The notes under the pieces: model-generated | What the model saw: only the letters and a program-made list of their open reading frames with translations | Databases searched by the model: none | What the model was told of the DNA's origin: nothing | Translations under genes and position numbers: made by a program | Shown: positions 15,108 to 23,136 of the stretch, piece by piece | How the letters are laid out: each line of letters opens with the position of its first letter | Numbering within the stretch: the stretch's first letter is position 1 | NCBI GenBank assembly: GCA_020851015.1 | Contig: JADZDN010000020.1 | Location: forward strand, 1-39,645 | DNA length: 39,645 nt | Source of the DNA: Alphaproteobacteria bacterium | Lineage (GTDB): Bacteria; Pseudomonadota; Alphaproteobacteria; JAEULC01 | Direction: 5' to 3'

Positions 15108-17285
15108 CTATCTTGGGGGCGCGGTGCGGAAGCGCGTGTCGCCATCGCGCTTCAGCTGGTCGACCAGCGCCACTTCCCAGGTCAGGTAGTCCTTCATCGC
15201 CTGCTCGACGCCCTTCTGGTTGTCATAGGGCTTGTACCAGACGTCGTCCTGCGCATCGGCCCAGCGCTCGTCGCCGGCGACCAGCGCCAGGCCGGCCTTG
15301 CGCCACGCGGCCGTGCCGCCATCCAGCGCCACTACCTTGCGCTTCGTCGCCCTGGCGAGTTCGGCCGCGGCGAAGCGCGCGTTGACCCCGTCGGGCGAGG
15401 TGACGACCACCGGCCCGTCGCCCGGCAGCTTCGCCACGCTCTGGCCCAGCCGCGCGCGGATCGCGAACCACGCGCCGGGAATGTGCGCGGCGCGGTAGGC
15501 GAGGCTGGTGTCGAGGTCCACCGCCACGGCCTCGCCGCGCTTCAGCGCCGCATCCAGCGCGCCGGCCGCTATCGTGGCGATGTCGGGCGGTTGGGCCAAG
15601 AGCTTAACCGGCTCGTCCCCTGTTTCGAGCGTCTGCCCGGCGAGGGCGTTTTCAAGGACATAGACCTCGTCCCAGCCCATCTGGACCAGCCAGTGCGCGG
15701 TCATCGTCGCGCGCACCCCATCGCCGTCGACCAGCACCAGGCGGGAATTGCGCGTGCCGACATAGAGGTCGATGGACTGCACGAGCTGGCCGCCCGGCGC
15801 ATGGCGCGCGCCGGGCAGGTGGCCCTGGCGGTATTCCTCCGGCGTGCGCACGTCGAGCAGGTAGAGCGAGCGCTTGTTCCGCTCGGCCGCGAAGCGCTGG
15901 ACGCCGGCATGGTCGATCGACTTGACGCCGAAGCGCTTCGCCACGCCTTCGGCGGCGGCCTTCGCCTTGGCCAGGCCTGGCGCGCTGGGGGCCGGGGCGT
16001 ACGCGGTCTTGCCGCGCGCCAGGTCGAGCCCGGCGAGATGCCAGCCCATCGTGCCGTTCTTCAGCGCCACCACCTTGTTGGGAATGCCGGCGTTGATCAG
16101 CGACTGCGCGCCGATGATGCTGCGCGTGCGCCCGGCGCAGTTCACCACCACCAGCGTGTCGGGCGAGGGCGCCAGGTCGTGCACGCGGTAGACCAGCTCG
16201 GCGCCCGGGCAGTCGATGCCGCCGGGGATGCTCATGCGGGTGAACTCGTCGATCGGCCGGCTGTCGAGGATGACCATCTTCCTGCCGGCATCGATCCACG
16301 CCTTCAGCTCGGTCGGCTCGATGCGCGGCGTGTCGTCGTGGTGCTCGACGAACTCGCCGAAGGCCTTGCTGGGCACGAACACGCCCGAGAACACCTCGTA
16401 GCCCGCCTGCCGCCAGGCCTCGACCCCGCCCAGCAGCACGGCGATGTTCTTGTAGCCCAGGTCGAACAGGCGATAGGCGGCGGTCTGCGCAAGGGGGCCG
16501 CCGTCCTCGTCCACCACGACGATGCGCGTGCCGCGCCGGGGCACCAGGGCGTCCATGCGCGTCTCGATGTGGCTGAGCGGCATCGACGCGGCGAGCAGCA
16601 GGTGCCCGCGCGCGAACGCGCCTTCCTCGCGCGCGTCCAGGATCGCCAGCTCCTCGCCGTCGCGGATCATCGCCTTCAGGTCGCCGGGTGCGATCGCGAG
16701 CTGCGCGATGTTCGGGTTGGCCGGAAAGGTCTTGTAGGCCCCGCCGTCGTTGCGCGCGAAGCTGATGCGCCCGGGCAGGTGCTCGAGGCTGAGGCCGTAG
16801 AGATGCAGGTGCAGCGACGCCTCGCCGCCCATGACCTCGATGGTGTGGAAGTCGTCGGGCAGGAAGCCGACCGCGTTGCCCTTCTCGACGGTCAGTTCGC
16901 CGCGCTTCTCCAGCCGGCCCTCGCCGGGCGTGGCGCGGTTGTCGGTGCGCTCGTAGAACACGTTGTGCTCGCGCCCGTAGACGCCCGAGATCACCGCCCA
17001 GGTGGTGTGGTTGTGCGGGGGCTGCGCCTTGCCCGGCACGCCCGCCGAGGCGTAGAGCGCGAAGCGGTGGTCGGCGTCCTCGGCCAGGCGGTAGATGCGC
17101 CCGTGCTGGCCCGCCGGCACCGTGAACTGCTCGCGCGGGAACAGCTCGGTGCGCGAGGCCAGGCTGGTCAGCAGCGGCTTCAGCCGGTCGAGCGCCGCGG
17201 GCGTGACGCCATGCTCGCGCTCGATCGCCCGCACCTTGCCGATGGTTTCCGCGACGGCCGCGTGGCGCTGGTCCATCAAAGACAT
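15108..17285 (-). CDS. Thiol-dioxygenase-like cupin fused to four rhodanese domains
   Basis: A 725-residue fusion. Residues about 20-190 are a cysteine-dioxygenase-type cupin: PPHNHTTWAVISGVYG supplies H91 and H93, and SLHLHLYG supplies the third iron ligand (H159 or H161), with H147 in DDFHTIEV. Four rhodanese domains follow at roughly 203-300, 322-425, 455-560 and 570-670. Only the second keeps the active-site cysteine (C383 in VVVNCAGRTRS); the matching positions in the others are E260, G521 and S630. The family logic is oxidation of a thiol or persulfide and transfer of sulfane sulfur. It would act in the cytoplasm; no signal peptide is seen. The ATG at 17285 has GGGAG seven bases upstream. 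It follows moaA by 65 bases on the same strand and may be co-transcribed. Substrate is unknown. Confidence 0.85.
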   Translation of the reverse strand: MSLMDQRHAAVAETIGKVRAIEREHGVTPAALDRLKPLLTSLASRTELFPREQFTVPAGQHGRIYRLAEDADHRFALYASAGVPGKAQPPHNHTTWAVISGVYGREHNVFYERTDNRATPGEGRLEKRGELTVEKGNAVGFLPDDFHTIEVMGGEASLHLHLYGLSLEHLPGRISFARNDGGAYKTFPANPNIAQLAIAPGDLKAMIRDGEELAILDAREEGAFARGHLLLAASMPLSHIETRMDALVPRRGTRIVVVDEDGGPLAQTAAYRLFDLGYKNIAVLLGGVEAWRQAGYEVFSGVFVPSKAFGEFVEHHDDTPRIEPTELKAWIDAGRKMVILDSRPIDEFTRMSIPGGIDCPGAELVYRVHDLAPSPDTLVVVNCAGRTRSIIGAQSLINAGIPNKVVALKNGTMGWHLAGLDLARGKTAYAPAPSAPGLAKAKAAAEGVAKRFGVKSIDHAGVQRFAAERNKRSLYLLDVRTPEEYRQGHLPGARHAPGGQLVQSIDLYVGTRNSRLVLVDGDGVRATMTAHWLVQMGWDEVYVLENALAGQTLETGDEPVKLLAQPPDIATIAAGALDAALKRGEAVAVDLDTSLAYRAAHIPGAWFAIRARLGQSVAKLPGDGPVVVTSPDGVNARFAAAELARATKRKVVALDGGTAAWRKAGLALVAGDERWADAQDDVWYKPYDNQKGVEQAMKDYLTWEVALVDQLKRDGDTRFRTAPPR

Positions 17286-17350
17286 GGGTAACTCCCGATG
17301 CGAGTGGGCGGGGCGGGAGTCTGGACCGCCGGAAAGCAGCGGTAAAGCGC

Positions 17351-18346
17351 CTATCCCCCCGTCACGCTCATATGCCGCGAGACGGACCGCGGGTCGTGGC
17401 GGCGGTCGATGATGAAGTCGTGGCCCTTGGGCTTGCGGGCGATGGCGGCGTGGATCGCCGCTTCGAGCGGCGCGTCGCTCTCGCTGGCGCGCACGGCGGC
17501 GCGCAGGTCGGCCGCGTCCTCCTGGCCCAGGCACATGTAGAGCGTGCCGGTGCAGGTCAGGCGCACGCGGTTGCAGCTCTCGCAGAAATTATGCGTCATC
17601 GGCGTGATGAAGCCGACCCGGCCGCCGGTCTCTTTCACGCGCACGTAGCGCGCCGGCCCGCCGGTGCGGTAGTCGATCTCCTCCAGCGTCCAGCGCTTCT
17701 TGAGCTGCGCGCGGACCATCGAGATCGGCAGGTACTGGTCGACGCGCTGGCGGCCGATATCGCCCATCGGCATCACTTCGATGAACGTCAGGTCGTGGCC
17801 CTCGCCGCCGCACCACGCGATCATGCGGCCGAACTCGTCGTCGTTGGTGCCCTTGAGCGCCACGGCGTTGATCTTGACGTGCAGCCCGGCCTGCTTGGCG
17901 GCCTTGATGCCCGCCATCACCTGGTCGAGCCGGCCCCAGCGGGTGATCGCCTGGAACTTGGCCGGGTCGAGCGTGTCGCAGGACACGTTGATGCGCCTGA
18001 CCCCGGCATCGGCCAGCTCGGCCGCATGGCGCGCGAGCTGCGTGCCGTTGGTGGTAAGGGTCAACTCGTCCAGCCCGTCTCCCAGGCGCCTTCCCAGGCT
18101 GCGGATCAGGCTCATGATGTTGCGCCGGACCAAGGGTTCGCCGCCGGTCAGCCGCAGCTTGCGCACGCCCAGGCGCACGAAGGCGCCGCAGACCCGCTCC
18201 AATTCCTCCAGGCTCAGAAGCTCGGCCTTGGGCAGGAAGGTCATGTCCTCGGCCATGCAATAGACGCAGCGCAGGTCGCACCGGTCGGTGACCGAGACCC
18301 GGAGGTAGGTGATGGCGCGGCCGAACGGATCGATCATGGTCGACAT
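17351..18346 (-). CDS. moaA: GTP 3',8-cyclase MoaA (molybdenum cofactor biosynthesis)
   Basis: A 331-residue radical-SAM enzyme for the first step of molybdenum cofactor synthesis (GTP to 3',8-cyclo-dihydro-GTP). The N-terminal 4Fe-4S site is C23, C27 and C30 (CDLRCVYC), with LTGGEPLVR for SAM; the C-terminal cluster is C255, C258 and C272 ([15 protein letters not shown]), and the protein ends in the conserved Gly-Gly needed for catalysis. All key residues are intact. The ATG at 18346 ([10 protein letters not shown]) is the family start. A perfect FNR-type palindrome lies 76 bases upstream. Other moa genes are not in the window. Confidence 0.96.
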   Translation of the reverse strand: MSTMIDPFGRAITYLRVSVTDRCDLRCVYCMAEDMTFLPKAELLSLEELERVCGAFVRLGVRKLRLTGGEPLVRRNIMSLIRSLGRRLGDGLDELTLTTNGTQLARHAAELADAGVRRINVSCDTLDPAKFQAITRWGRLDQVMAGIKAAKQAGLHVKINAVALKGTNDDEFGRMIAWCGGEGHDLTFIEVMPMGDIGRQRVDQYLPISMVRAQLKKRWTLEEIDYRTGGPARYVRVKETGGRVGFITPMTHNFCESCNRVRLTCTGTLYMCLGQEDAADLRAAVRASESDAPLEAAIHAAIARKPKGHDFIIDRRHDPRSVSRHMSVTGG

Positions 18347-18372
18347 GACGTATTGGATATAGCGCAGGACGG

Positions 18373-18378
18373 ACTATA
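18373..18378 (-). promoter_or_regulatory. Putative -10 element of the moaA promoter
   Basis: On the minus strand the hexamer TATAGT (5/6 match to TATAAT) lies 26 bases before the moaA ATG. No good -35 is present at 16-18 bases, as expected for an activator-dependent promoter. The implied start point near 18366-18367 puts the upstream FNR-type palindrome at about -62. Confidence 0.4.
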
Positions 18379-18421
18379 GGCAAGCACGGGCATGTTTTCT
18401 TCCCCAAAAACGGTGGGGGCA

Positions 18422-18435
18422 TTGACCCAGGTCAA
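18422..18435. promoter_or_regulatory. FNR/DNR/FixK-type binding site upstream of moaA
   Basis: TTGACCCAGGTCAA is a perfect inverted repeat (TTGAC-N4-GTCAA), matching the CRP/FNR-superfamily consensus TTGAY-N4-RTCAA. It lies between divergent moaA and the EamA exporter gene. Spacing to a TATAGT -10 hexamer on the moaA side suggests a class I position; the exporter side has no convincing -10 at a matching distance. Confidence 0.6.
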
Positions 18436-18500
18436 GCCGTTGGCGCGGGAGGGGTTTTCGCCTAGGTTGCGGCCATGGTCCCGTTCCGCCCGCCGCGCCA

Positions 18501-19403
18501 TTGACCCAGGCCGACCGAGCCGCCCTGCCGCTCGCGGCGGCGCTCTTCGCCGTCACCGCCTGGGGCCTTACGGCGCCGATCACCAAGATCGCGGTGCACC
18601 TGTTCGACCCGCTGGCCGTCGCCGTGCTGCGCACCGCCTTGGCAGGGGTGGCGACGGTGCCGCTTGCGCTGGCCATGCGGCTGCGCCTGCCTTCCAACGC
18701 GACGCACTGGTCGCTGTTGCTCGCCTCGGCGTTCTGCGCCTTCGTCGCGTTTCCGCTGCTCTACTGCGTGGGGCTGCAGTCCACCACGGCCGCGCGCAGC
18801 GTCCTGATCATGGCGGGGATGCCGGTGCTGACCGGGCTCTACGCCGCGCTGTTCGAGCGGCGCTGGCCGGTCCGGCGCTGGTGGCTGGGCTCGAGCCTGG
18901 CGCTGCTGGGCGAGGTGCTGCTGATCGGCGACCGGCCGCCCGCGGGCGGCGCCGGCGACGGCACGCCCGACGGCACGCCCTTGGGCGACGCGCTGATCGT
19001 GCTGGCCGCGCTGACCGCGTCGTTCGGCTACGTTGCCGGCGGGCGGCTGCAGCAGCAGGGCTATTCGCCTTGGGCGACGGCGTTCTGGGGCGTGGGGCTG
19101 TCGACCCCCGTGGTGGCGCCGCTGCTGTTCTTTATCCCGCTGGCGACCGCGCCCGGCGGATCCGCCGTCACGGCCTGGAGCGCGGCCGGCTACCTGGCGC
19201 TGGTGTCCACCGTGATCGCCTATGTCGCCTGGTACTGGGCGCTGGGGCGCGGCGGCATCGGGCGCATGGCGACGATCCAGTTCCTGCAGCCGGTGGTCGG
19301 CGTGATCGCCTCGGTCGCGTGGCTGGGCGAGGCGCTGACCCCGGCGATGCTCGCCGCCACCGCCGCGATCATGGCGGGCGTCGTGATCGTGCAGCGGCGC
19401 TGA
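18501..19403 (+). CDS. DMT-superfamily EamA transporter
   Basis: A 300-residue inner-membrane protein with ten predicted helices in two EamA repeats (AVTAWGLTAPITKIAV..LRTALAG and LIVLAALTASFGYVAGGR..IQFLQPVVGVIASVAWLGE). The family exports amino acids, metabolites or drugs. No ATG, GTG or other start lies in frame between an upstream stop at 18423 and the TTG at 18501, so the TTG (MTQADRAALPL) is the only plausible start; the ATG at 18475 is in another frame and meets a stop within ten codons. A 12-base copy of the FNR-site flank (CATTGACCCAGG, 18499-18510) overlaps this start. It meets aqpZ tail to tail with a 9-base gap. Substrate unknown. Confidence 0.87.
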   Translation: MTQADRAALPLAAALFAVTAWGLTAPITKIAVHLFDPLAVAVLRTALAGVATVPLALAMRLRLPSNATHWSLLLASAFCAFVAFPLLYCVGLQSTTAARSVLIMAGMPVLTGLYAALFERRWPVRRWWLGSSLALLGEVLLIGDRPPAGGAGDGTPDGTPLGDALIVLAALTASFGYVAGGRLQQQGYSPWATAFWGVGLSTPVVAPLLFFIPLATAPGGSAVTAWSAAGYLALVSTVIAYVAWYWALGRGGIGRMATIQFLQPVVGVIASVAWLGEALTPAMLAATAAIMAGVVIVQRR

Positions 19404-19412
19404 CGGCCTTGT

Positions 19413-20117
19413 TCAGCTGTTGTCGGCTGCCAGCGTGCCCGACTTGAACAGCGCGCCCGCGACCCCGGCGCCGATCAGGGGCGCCAAGATGAACAGCCAG
19501 ACCTGGGCCAGCGCTTCCGGCTTGCTCGCCATGCCGACGATCGCGGGCCCCAGCGAACGCGCGGGATTGACCGACACGCCCGTGACGTTGATCCCGACGA
19601 TGTGGATGACGGTCAGCGTCAGCCCGATCGCCAGCCCCGCGAACTGCACCGGCGCGCCGGGCTGGGTCACACCCAGGATGCAGACCAGGAACAGGAATGT
19701 CGCCACCGCTTCGAAAATGAGGGCAGAGACGATGCTGTACTGGCCGAGGTAGCCGGCGCCCCACCCGTTCTGGCCAAGCCCGCCGGTCCAGCCCGACGAC
19801 TTGCCCGACATGATCAGATAAAGCACCGCCGCACCGGCCAACGCGCCGAGGATCTGCGCGATCCAGTAGGAGATCATCTCCGGCATGGACATGCGGCCGG
19901 CCATGAAGACGCCGAAGCTGACCGCCGGATTGACGTGGCAGCCCGACACCGGGCCGATCCCGTAGGCCATGGCGACGATCGCCAGGCCGAAGGCGAAAGC
20001 GATTCCCAGCACGTCGATCCCGGTCGGGCCGGTACCGAGCCCCCCGATCACCGCCGCGCCACAGCCGAACAGGACCAGCGCGAACGTTCCGATGAATTCC
20101 GCGATCTGCTTCTTCAC
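19413..20117 (-). CDS. aqpZ: Aquaporin Z (water channel)
   Basis: A 234-residue MIP-family channel with six membrane helices and two re-entrant loops: HVNPAVSFG (N63-P64-A65) and VNPARSLGP (N184-P185-A186). The selectivity filter residues expected for a water channel are F43, H172 and R187; the position that is Thr183 in E. coli AqpZ is V181 here. The GTG at 20117 (GTG AAG AAG CAG) gives the usual MKKxIAEFIGT start and has GGGGAT about ten bases upstream; a longer GTG start at 20156 is in frame but less likely. Moves water across the inner membrane during osmotic change. Confidence 0.93.
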   Translation of the reverse strand: MKKQIAEFIGTFALVLFGCGAAVIGGLGTGPTGIDVLGIAFAFGLAIVAMAYGIGPVSGCHVNPAVSFGVFMAGRMSMPEMISYWIAQILGALAGAAVLYLIMSGKSSGWTGGLGQNGWGAGYLGQYSIVSALIFEAVATFLFLVCILGVTQPGAPVQFAGLAIGLTLTVIHIVGINVTGVSVNPARSLGPAIVGMASKPEALAQVWLFILAPLIGAGVAGALFKSGTLAADNS

Positions 20118-20171
20118 GACGTCATCCCCAGGTTGTTGAACGGCGAAGTCTACCACCTCTTGCCGGCGGGT

Positions 20172-20303
20172 TCAGCCGTCCTTGGCGGCTTTGGCTCGGG
20201 TCTCGTCGAACAGCGCCGCTTCCCGGGTGCAGGCGACCGGCAGCGCGGCTTGCCGCCGACCACACCCGCCCGCGATCGCTCGCTTCATGCGAATTGCCGG
20301 CAT
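20172..20303 (-). other. Small ORF, possible remnant of a 4Fe-4S protein gene
   Basis: In the 211-base gap between aqpZ and the methyltransferase a 43-codon minus-strand frame (ATG 20303, TGA 20174) encodes a peptide ending ALPVACTREAALFDETR plus nine residues. The ACTxEAxLF string resembles the N-terminal segment of some alphaproteobacterial 4Fe-4S dicluster proteins as I remember them. The frame stops soon after and no cluster-binding cysteines follow. It may be a decayed fragment or chance. Confidence 0.25.
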
Positions 20304-20328
20304 GGTGCGCTACAATGCAGCTCAGCAT

Positions 20329-21057
20329 ATGACCCAGAACATCTACGACGATCCGGCGTTCTTCGCCGGCTACAGCAAGCTGCCCCGGTCGGTGGAAGGC
20401 CTCGACGCGGCGCCGGAATGGCCTGTGCTGCGCGCGATGCTGCCGCCGATGGGCGGCCTGTCGGTGGTCGACCTGGGCTGCGGCTATGGCTGGTTCTGCC
20501 GCTGGGCGCGCGGGCAGGGGGCGGCGCGCGTGCTGGGGCTCGACGTGTCCGAGAAAATGCTGGCGCGGGCCCAGGCCGACACGCACGACGCGGCGATCGC
20601 CTACGCGCGCGCCGACATGGAGCGCCTGGACCTGCCCGCTTCGTCCTTCGGCCTCGCCTACAGCTCGCTGGCGCTGCATTACATCGCGGACCTTGCCGGG
20701 CTGATGGCGGTGGTCCGTCGCGCGCTGGTGCCGGGCGGCAGCCTGGTGTTCTCGGTCGAGCATCCGATCTACACCGCGCCCGCCGAGCCGAAATGGACCG
20801 GCGCCGCCGACGGCCGCAAGACCTGGCCGGTCGACCGCTACCTGGACGAGGGCGCGCGTTCGACCGACTGGCTGGCCAAGGGCGTGATCAAGCAGCACCG
20901 CACCATGGCCACCTACGTCAACACGCTGCTCGGCCTCGGCTTCACGCTTTCGCGGCTCGAAGAATGGGGGCCGACGCCGGCCCAGATCGCGGCGCATCCC
21001 GAATGGGCCTGCGAGCGCCAGCGCCCGCCGTTCCTTCTGGTGGCGGCGAGGCGTTGA
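20329..21057 (+). CDS. Class I SAM-dependent methyltransferase
   Basis: A 242-residue methyltransferase of the UbiE/Methyltransf_11 type. Motif I is VVDLGCGYGWFCRWA, the acidic ribose-binding residue follows in LGLDVSEKMLARA, and motif post I/II is seen in ADMERLDLPASSFGLAYSSLALHYI, then RALVPGGSLVFSVEHP. The start at 20329 (MTQNIYDDPAFFAGYSKLPRS) is typical of a well-populated subgroup; the frame is open for a further 49 codons but no conserved sequence is seen there. It converges on the Vgb-like gene with a repeat element between. Methyl acceptor unknown. Confidence 0.9.
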   Translation: MTQNIYDDPAFFAGYSKLPRSVEGLDAAPEWPVLRAMLPPMGGLSVVDLGCGYGWFCRWARGQGAARVLGLDVSEKMLARAQADTHDAAIAYARADMERLDLPASSFGLAYSSLALHYIADLAGLMAVVRRALVPGGSLVFSVEHPIYTAPAEPKWTGAADGRKTWPVDRYLDEGARSTDWLAKGVIKQHRTMATYVNTLLGLGFTLSRLEEWGPTPAQIAAHPEWACERQRPPFLLVAARR

Positions 21058-21104
21058 GCACGGCTGTCCGGCTCGCGAACCGCCGCCGGGTAGATCTCGT
21101 GTGT

Positions 21105-21403
21105 GGTCCCCCCTTCCCGTGCGGGAGGGGGTTAGGGGGAGGGGGGAACCGCGCCACCGCCCGGCAAGCATGGACCGTCTGGCAATCGCGGATGCCACCA
21201 AGGCACCACGCCACCAAGGTAGGAAGGACGCACCGCGGCGAGATGACGGACACCACGCCGGAGATGGAGAGCTCGCGCTCCGGCCTTGTGTCCTCGATGC
21301 GGTGGCGGTTCGATTCTATTTCGCGGTGCCTTGGCGTCTCAAGCTGCGAAAGCGCGCGTGCGGCCCCTCCCCCTAACCCCCTCCCGCAAGGGGAGGGGGG
21401 ACC
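21105..21403. repeat. 299-bp palindromic repeat element with 40-bp terminal inverted repeats
   Basis: The left arm (21105-21144) and the reverse complement of the right arm (21364-21403) agree at 38 of 40 bases; each carries the core GGGAGGGGGTTAGGGGGAGG. The interior contains a further hairpin (21248-21263 with 21278-21293), and an outer partly paired zone where GCCACCAAGGCACCACG on the left faces CGCGGTGCCTTGGCGTC on the right. The interior is less GC-rich than its surroundings and has no coding frame I can support. It fills most of the 449-base gap between the convergent methyltransferase and Vgb-like genes, so it may also act as a bidirectional terminator. Similar G-rich palindromic repeats are dispersed in some alphaproteobacterial genomes; MITE-like origin is an inference. 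Confidence 0.75.
21248..21293. terminator. Central hairpin of the palindromic element
   Basis: GGACACCACGCCGGAG at 21248-21263 pairs with CTCCGGCCTTGTGTCC at 21278-21293 at 14 of 16 positions, around a 14-base loop that holds the palindrome GAGCTC. Either strand would form this stem in RNA. It lies at the centre of the 299-bp element and between convergent genes; no T tract follows. Confidence 0.5.
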
Positions 21404-21506
21404 GGGAACAGGTGTCCCGGCTCGCGCGAACCTCGTCAAACGCCCGATCGGCGCCGGCTTTCGTGCAATTCGTCAAACGCTCAGCCAGACAGCCATGGGC
21501 GTTGAG

Positions 21507-22454
21507 CTAGTAGCGGTAGGATACCAGCGTGTTCGTGCCCGATTCGGGCGTCCAGACGACGCCGGGACATCCCAGGATCTGTCGCACGGCCGCGCCCGAG
21601 CGCTTGAAGGTCTCGAACGTCTCGCGCCGCGGGTCGAAGCGCAGGATGGCGTCGCCGCCCCAGTCGCTGACCCACACCATGTCCTTCTCGTCCACATAGA
21701 CGGCATAGGTCTGCGGCCGGTCGCCCGGCAGCTTCCAGGATTTCCAGGCCTTGCCTGCCGGGTCGTACCGGCTGACATAGCCGGAATTCCACTCGCTGAC
21801 CCAGATCATGCCCTTCGAATCCGACCACATGCGGCGCGCGCCCTGGTCGCGGTTCGGCGGTTCGATGACCTGAGCGAGGCCCGTGGCGGTATCGATGCCC
21901 GCGATATGGCTGCCGGCGAGCGAGGCATAGTAGATGTCGCCGCCAGGCGTTGCGGCGATGCCGTAGGGCCCGCGGCCCTTGGGCGATTGCCAGACCTTGA
22001 CCTCGCCGGTGGCGGGATCGGCCTTGCCGTAATAGCCGCTCTGGCCGGTGAACCAGACGATCCCCTTGGCGTCGAAGGCGGCGGTGTTGAGATTGGCGTA
22101 GGGCGTTCCCTTCGGCAGCGGCAAGACCTTGACCGCCTCGGTCCCGGGGTCGACCCGCAGGATCGCGTTCCGACCGCCGTCGGTCAACCAAAGCGCTCCA
22201 TCCGGGCCGACGATCACCCCGTGCGGCGCCGAACCCTTTCCCAGCGGGATTTCCCGGACCGCGCCGGTTTTCGGGTCGAGCCGGCCGAGCGCGCCGCTCT
22301 GCTGTCCCGCATACCACGCGATCCCGTCCGGCGTGCAGGCGACATCGTGCGGAAACGACGGCACTTTGAATTCCGCGATCTTGACCTCGGCGGTCGCCGC
22401 GCCGGCGGCCAGCGCGGCGAACAAGGCAAGAATTGGAATAGCCCCGAACGACAT
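21507..22454 (-). CDS. Secreted Vgb/NHL-type beta-propeller (streptogramin-lyase-like)
   Basis: A 315-residue protein with a signal peptide (residues 1-22, ending GAATA) and about seven repeated blades of the virginiamycin-B-lyase-like kind: IAWYAGQQSGALGRLDPKTG, LWLTDGGRNAILRVDP, IVWFTGQSGYYGKADPATG, IYYASLAGSHIAGIDTATG, IWVSEWNSGYVSRYDP and MVWVSDWGGDAILRFDP. True Vgb enzymes linearise streptogramin B, but most chromosomal relatives are of unknown function, and export to the periplasm argues against antibiotic resistance here. The ATG at 22454 follows AAGGAG by seven bases. Lactonase or sugar/quinone-binding propeller functions are alternatives. Confidence 0.83.
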   Translation of the reverse strand: MSFGAIPILALFAALAAGAATAEVKIAEFKVPSFPHDVACTPDGIAWYAGQQSGALGRLDPKTGAVREIPLGKGSAPHGVIVGPDGALWLTDGGRNAILRVDPGTEAVKVLPLPKGTPYANLNTAAFDAKGIVWFTGQSGYYGKADPATGEVKVWQSPKGRGPYGIAATPGGDIYYASLAGSHIAGIDTATGLAQVIEPPNRDQGARRMWSDSKGMIWVSEWNSGYVSRYDPAGKAWKSWKLPGDRPQTYAVYVDEKDMVWVSDWGGDAILRFDPRRETFETFKRSGAAVRQILGCPGVVWTPESGTNTLVSYRY

Positions 22455-22620
22455 GGCGTGCTCCTTCGATCGGCGTTGACCCGTGCCGCGGTATCGGGGG
22501 GTAATATGCCACAGTCATTGCTCTCTAGGGCGGGGCGCAAGCCCGTGAACCGGCCCGAGTTATCCTATTGTCAACGATTGGCGCAGCATTATCCCGCAAA
22601 TTTCGAGTGGGAATTCGTCC

Positions 22621-23136
22621 GTGCTGCTGGAACGCCTGCGCGTCGCAACGACCGCATTGCCGCTTGAAGGCATTGCGGACGAAGCCATCGCGCATGTCTA
22701 TCGATTGTGGACCGCGCGCCGGGGGGCGCGGGCGATGCCGACGCCGAACGAGCTGCGGCCCGAGGAGTTCGGCATCGCGCTGGGCAAGGTGAACCTGCTC
22801 GACGTACTGCGCGATCCGCTGCGGTTCGCTTTCCGCGTCCGCGGCGGTATCATCGCCGGCGTGCTTCAGCAGGACATGCGCGGCCGCGATGTCGGCGAAA
22901 TGCAGCCGCCGGAATACCGCGACATGCTGCTTGCACATTACACCGAGGCCGCGACCGCGGCGGCGCCCACGCACTATTTGATCCGCCAGAGCCGAAACCG
23001 CGTGATGAACGAGTATCGCCGGCTGATCCTGCCGCTGGGCGGCGCGGACGGAACGGTCGAGCGGCTGCTGTCGGTCTCCGCCTGGGGCGCCGACTTCGCG
23101 CGCAAGGCGGAGCTGATGGGGCTCAGGCGGCGCTGA
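22621..23136 (+). CDS. PAS-domain protein (PAS_5 / PF07310-like)
   Basis: A 171-residue protein of the single-domain PAS_5 type widespread in alphaproteobacteria: YRLWTARRGARAMPTPNELRPEE near the N-terminus, then LLDVLRDPLRFAFRVRGG, DMRGRDVGEMQPPEYRDMLLAHY, and NEYRRLILPLGGADGTVERLLSV. This is the usual order for the family, whose role as a small-ligand or redox sensor is not established. The start is taken as the GTG at 22621; no ATG is in frame upstream and the ribosome site is poor. Its last 14 bases overlap the 3' end of the convergent DapA-family gene. Confidence 0.8.
   Translation: MLLERLRVATTALPLEGIADEAIAHVYRLWTARRGARAMPTPNELRPEEFGIALGKVNLLDVLRDPLRFAFRVRGGIIAGVLQQDMRGRDVGEMQPPEYRDMLLAHYTEAATAAAPTHYLIRQSRNRVMNEYRRLILPLGGADGTVERLLSVSAWGADFARKAELMGLRRR

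Noticed and set aside
18475..18504. ATG at 18475 as the start of the EamA transporter
   Set aside because: It is in a different frame and reaches a stop at 18502-18504.
21507..22454. Virginiamycin B lyase resistance gene
   Set aside because: The protein is exported and belongs to a large propeller family of unknown function; no resistance context is present.
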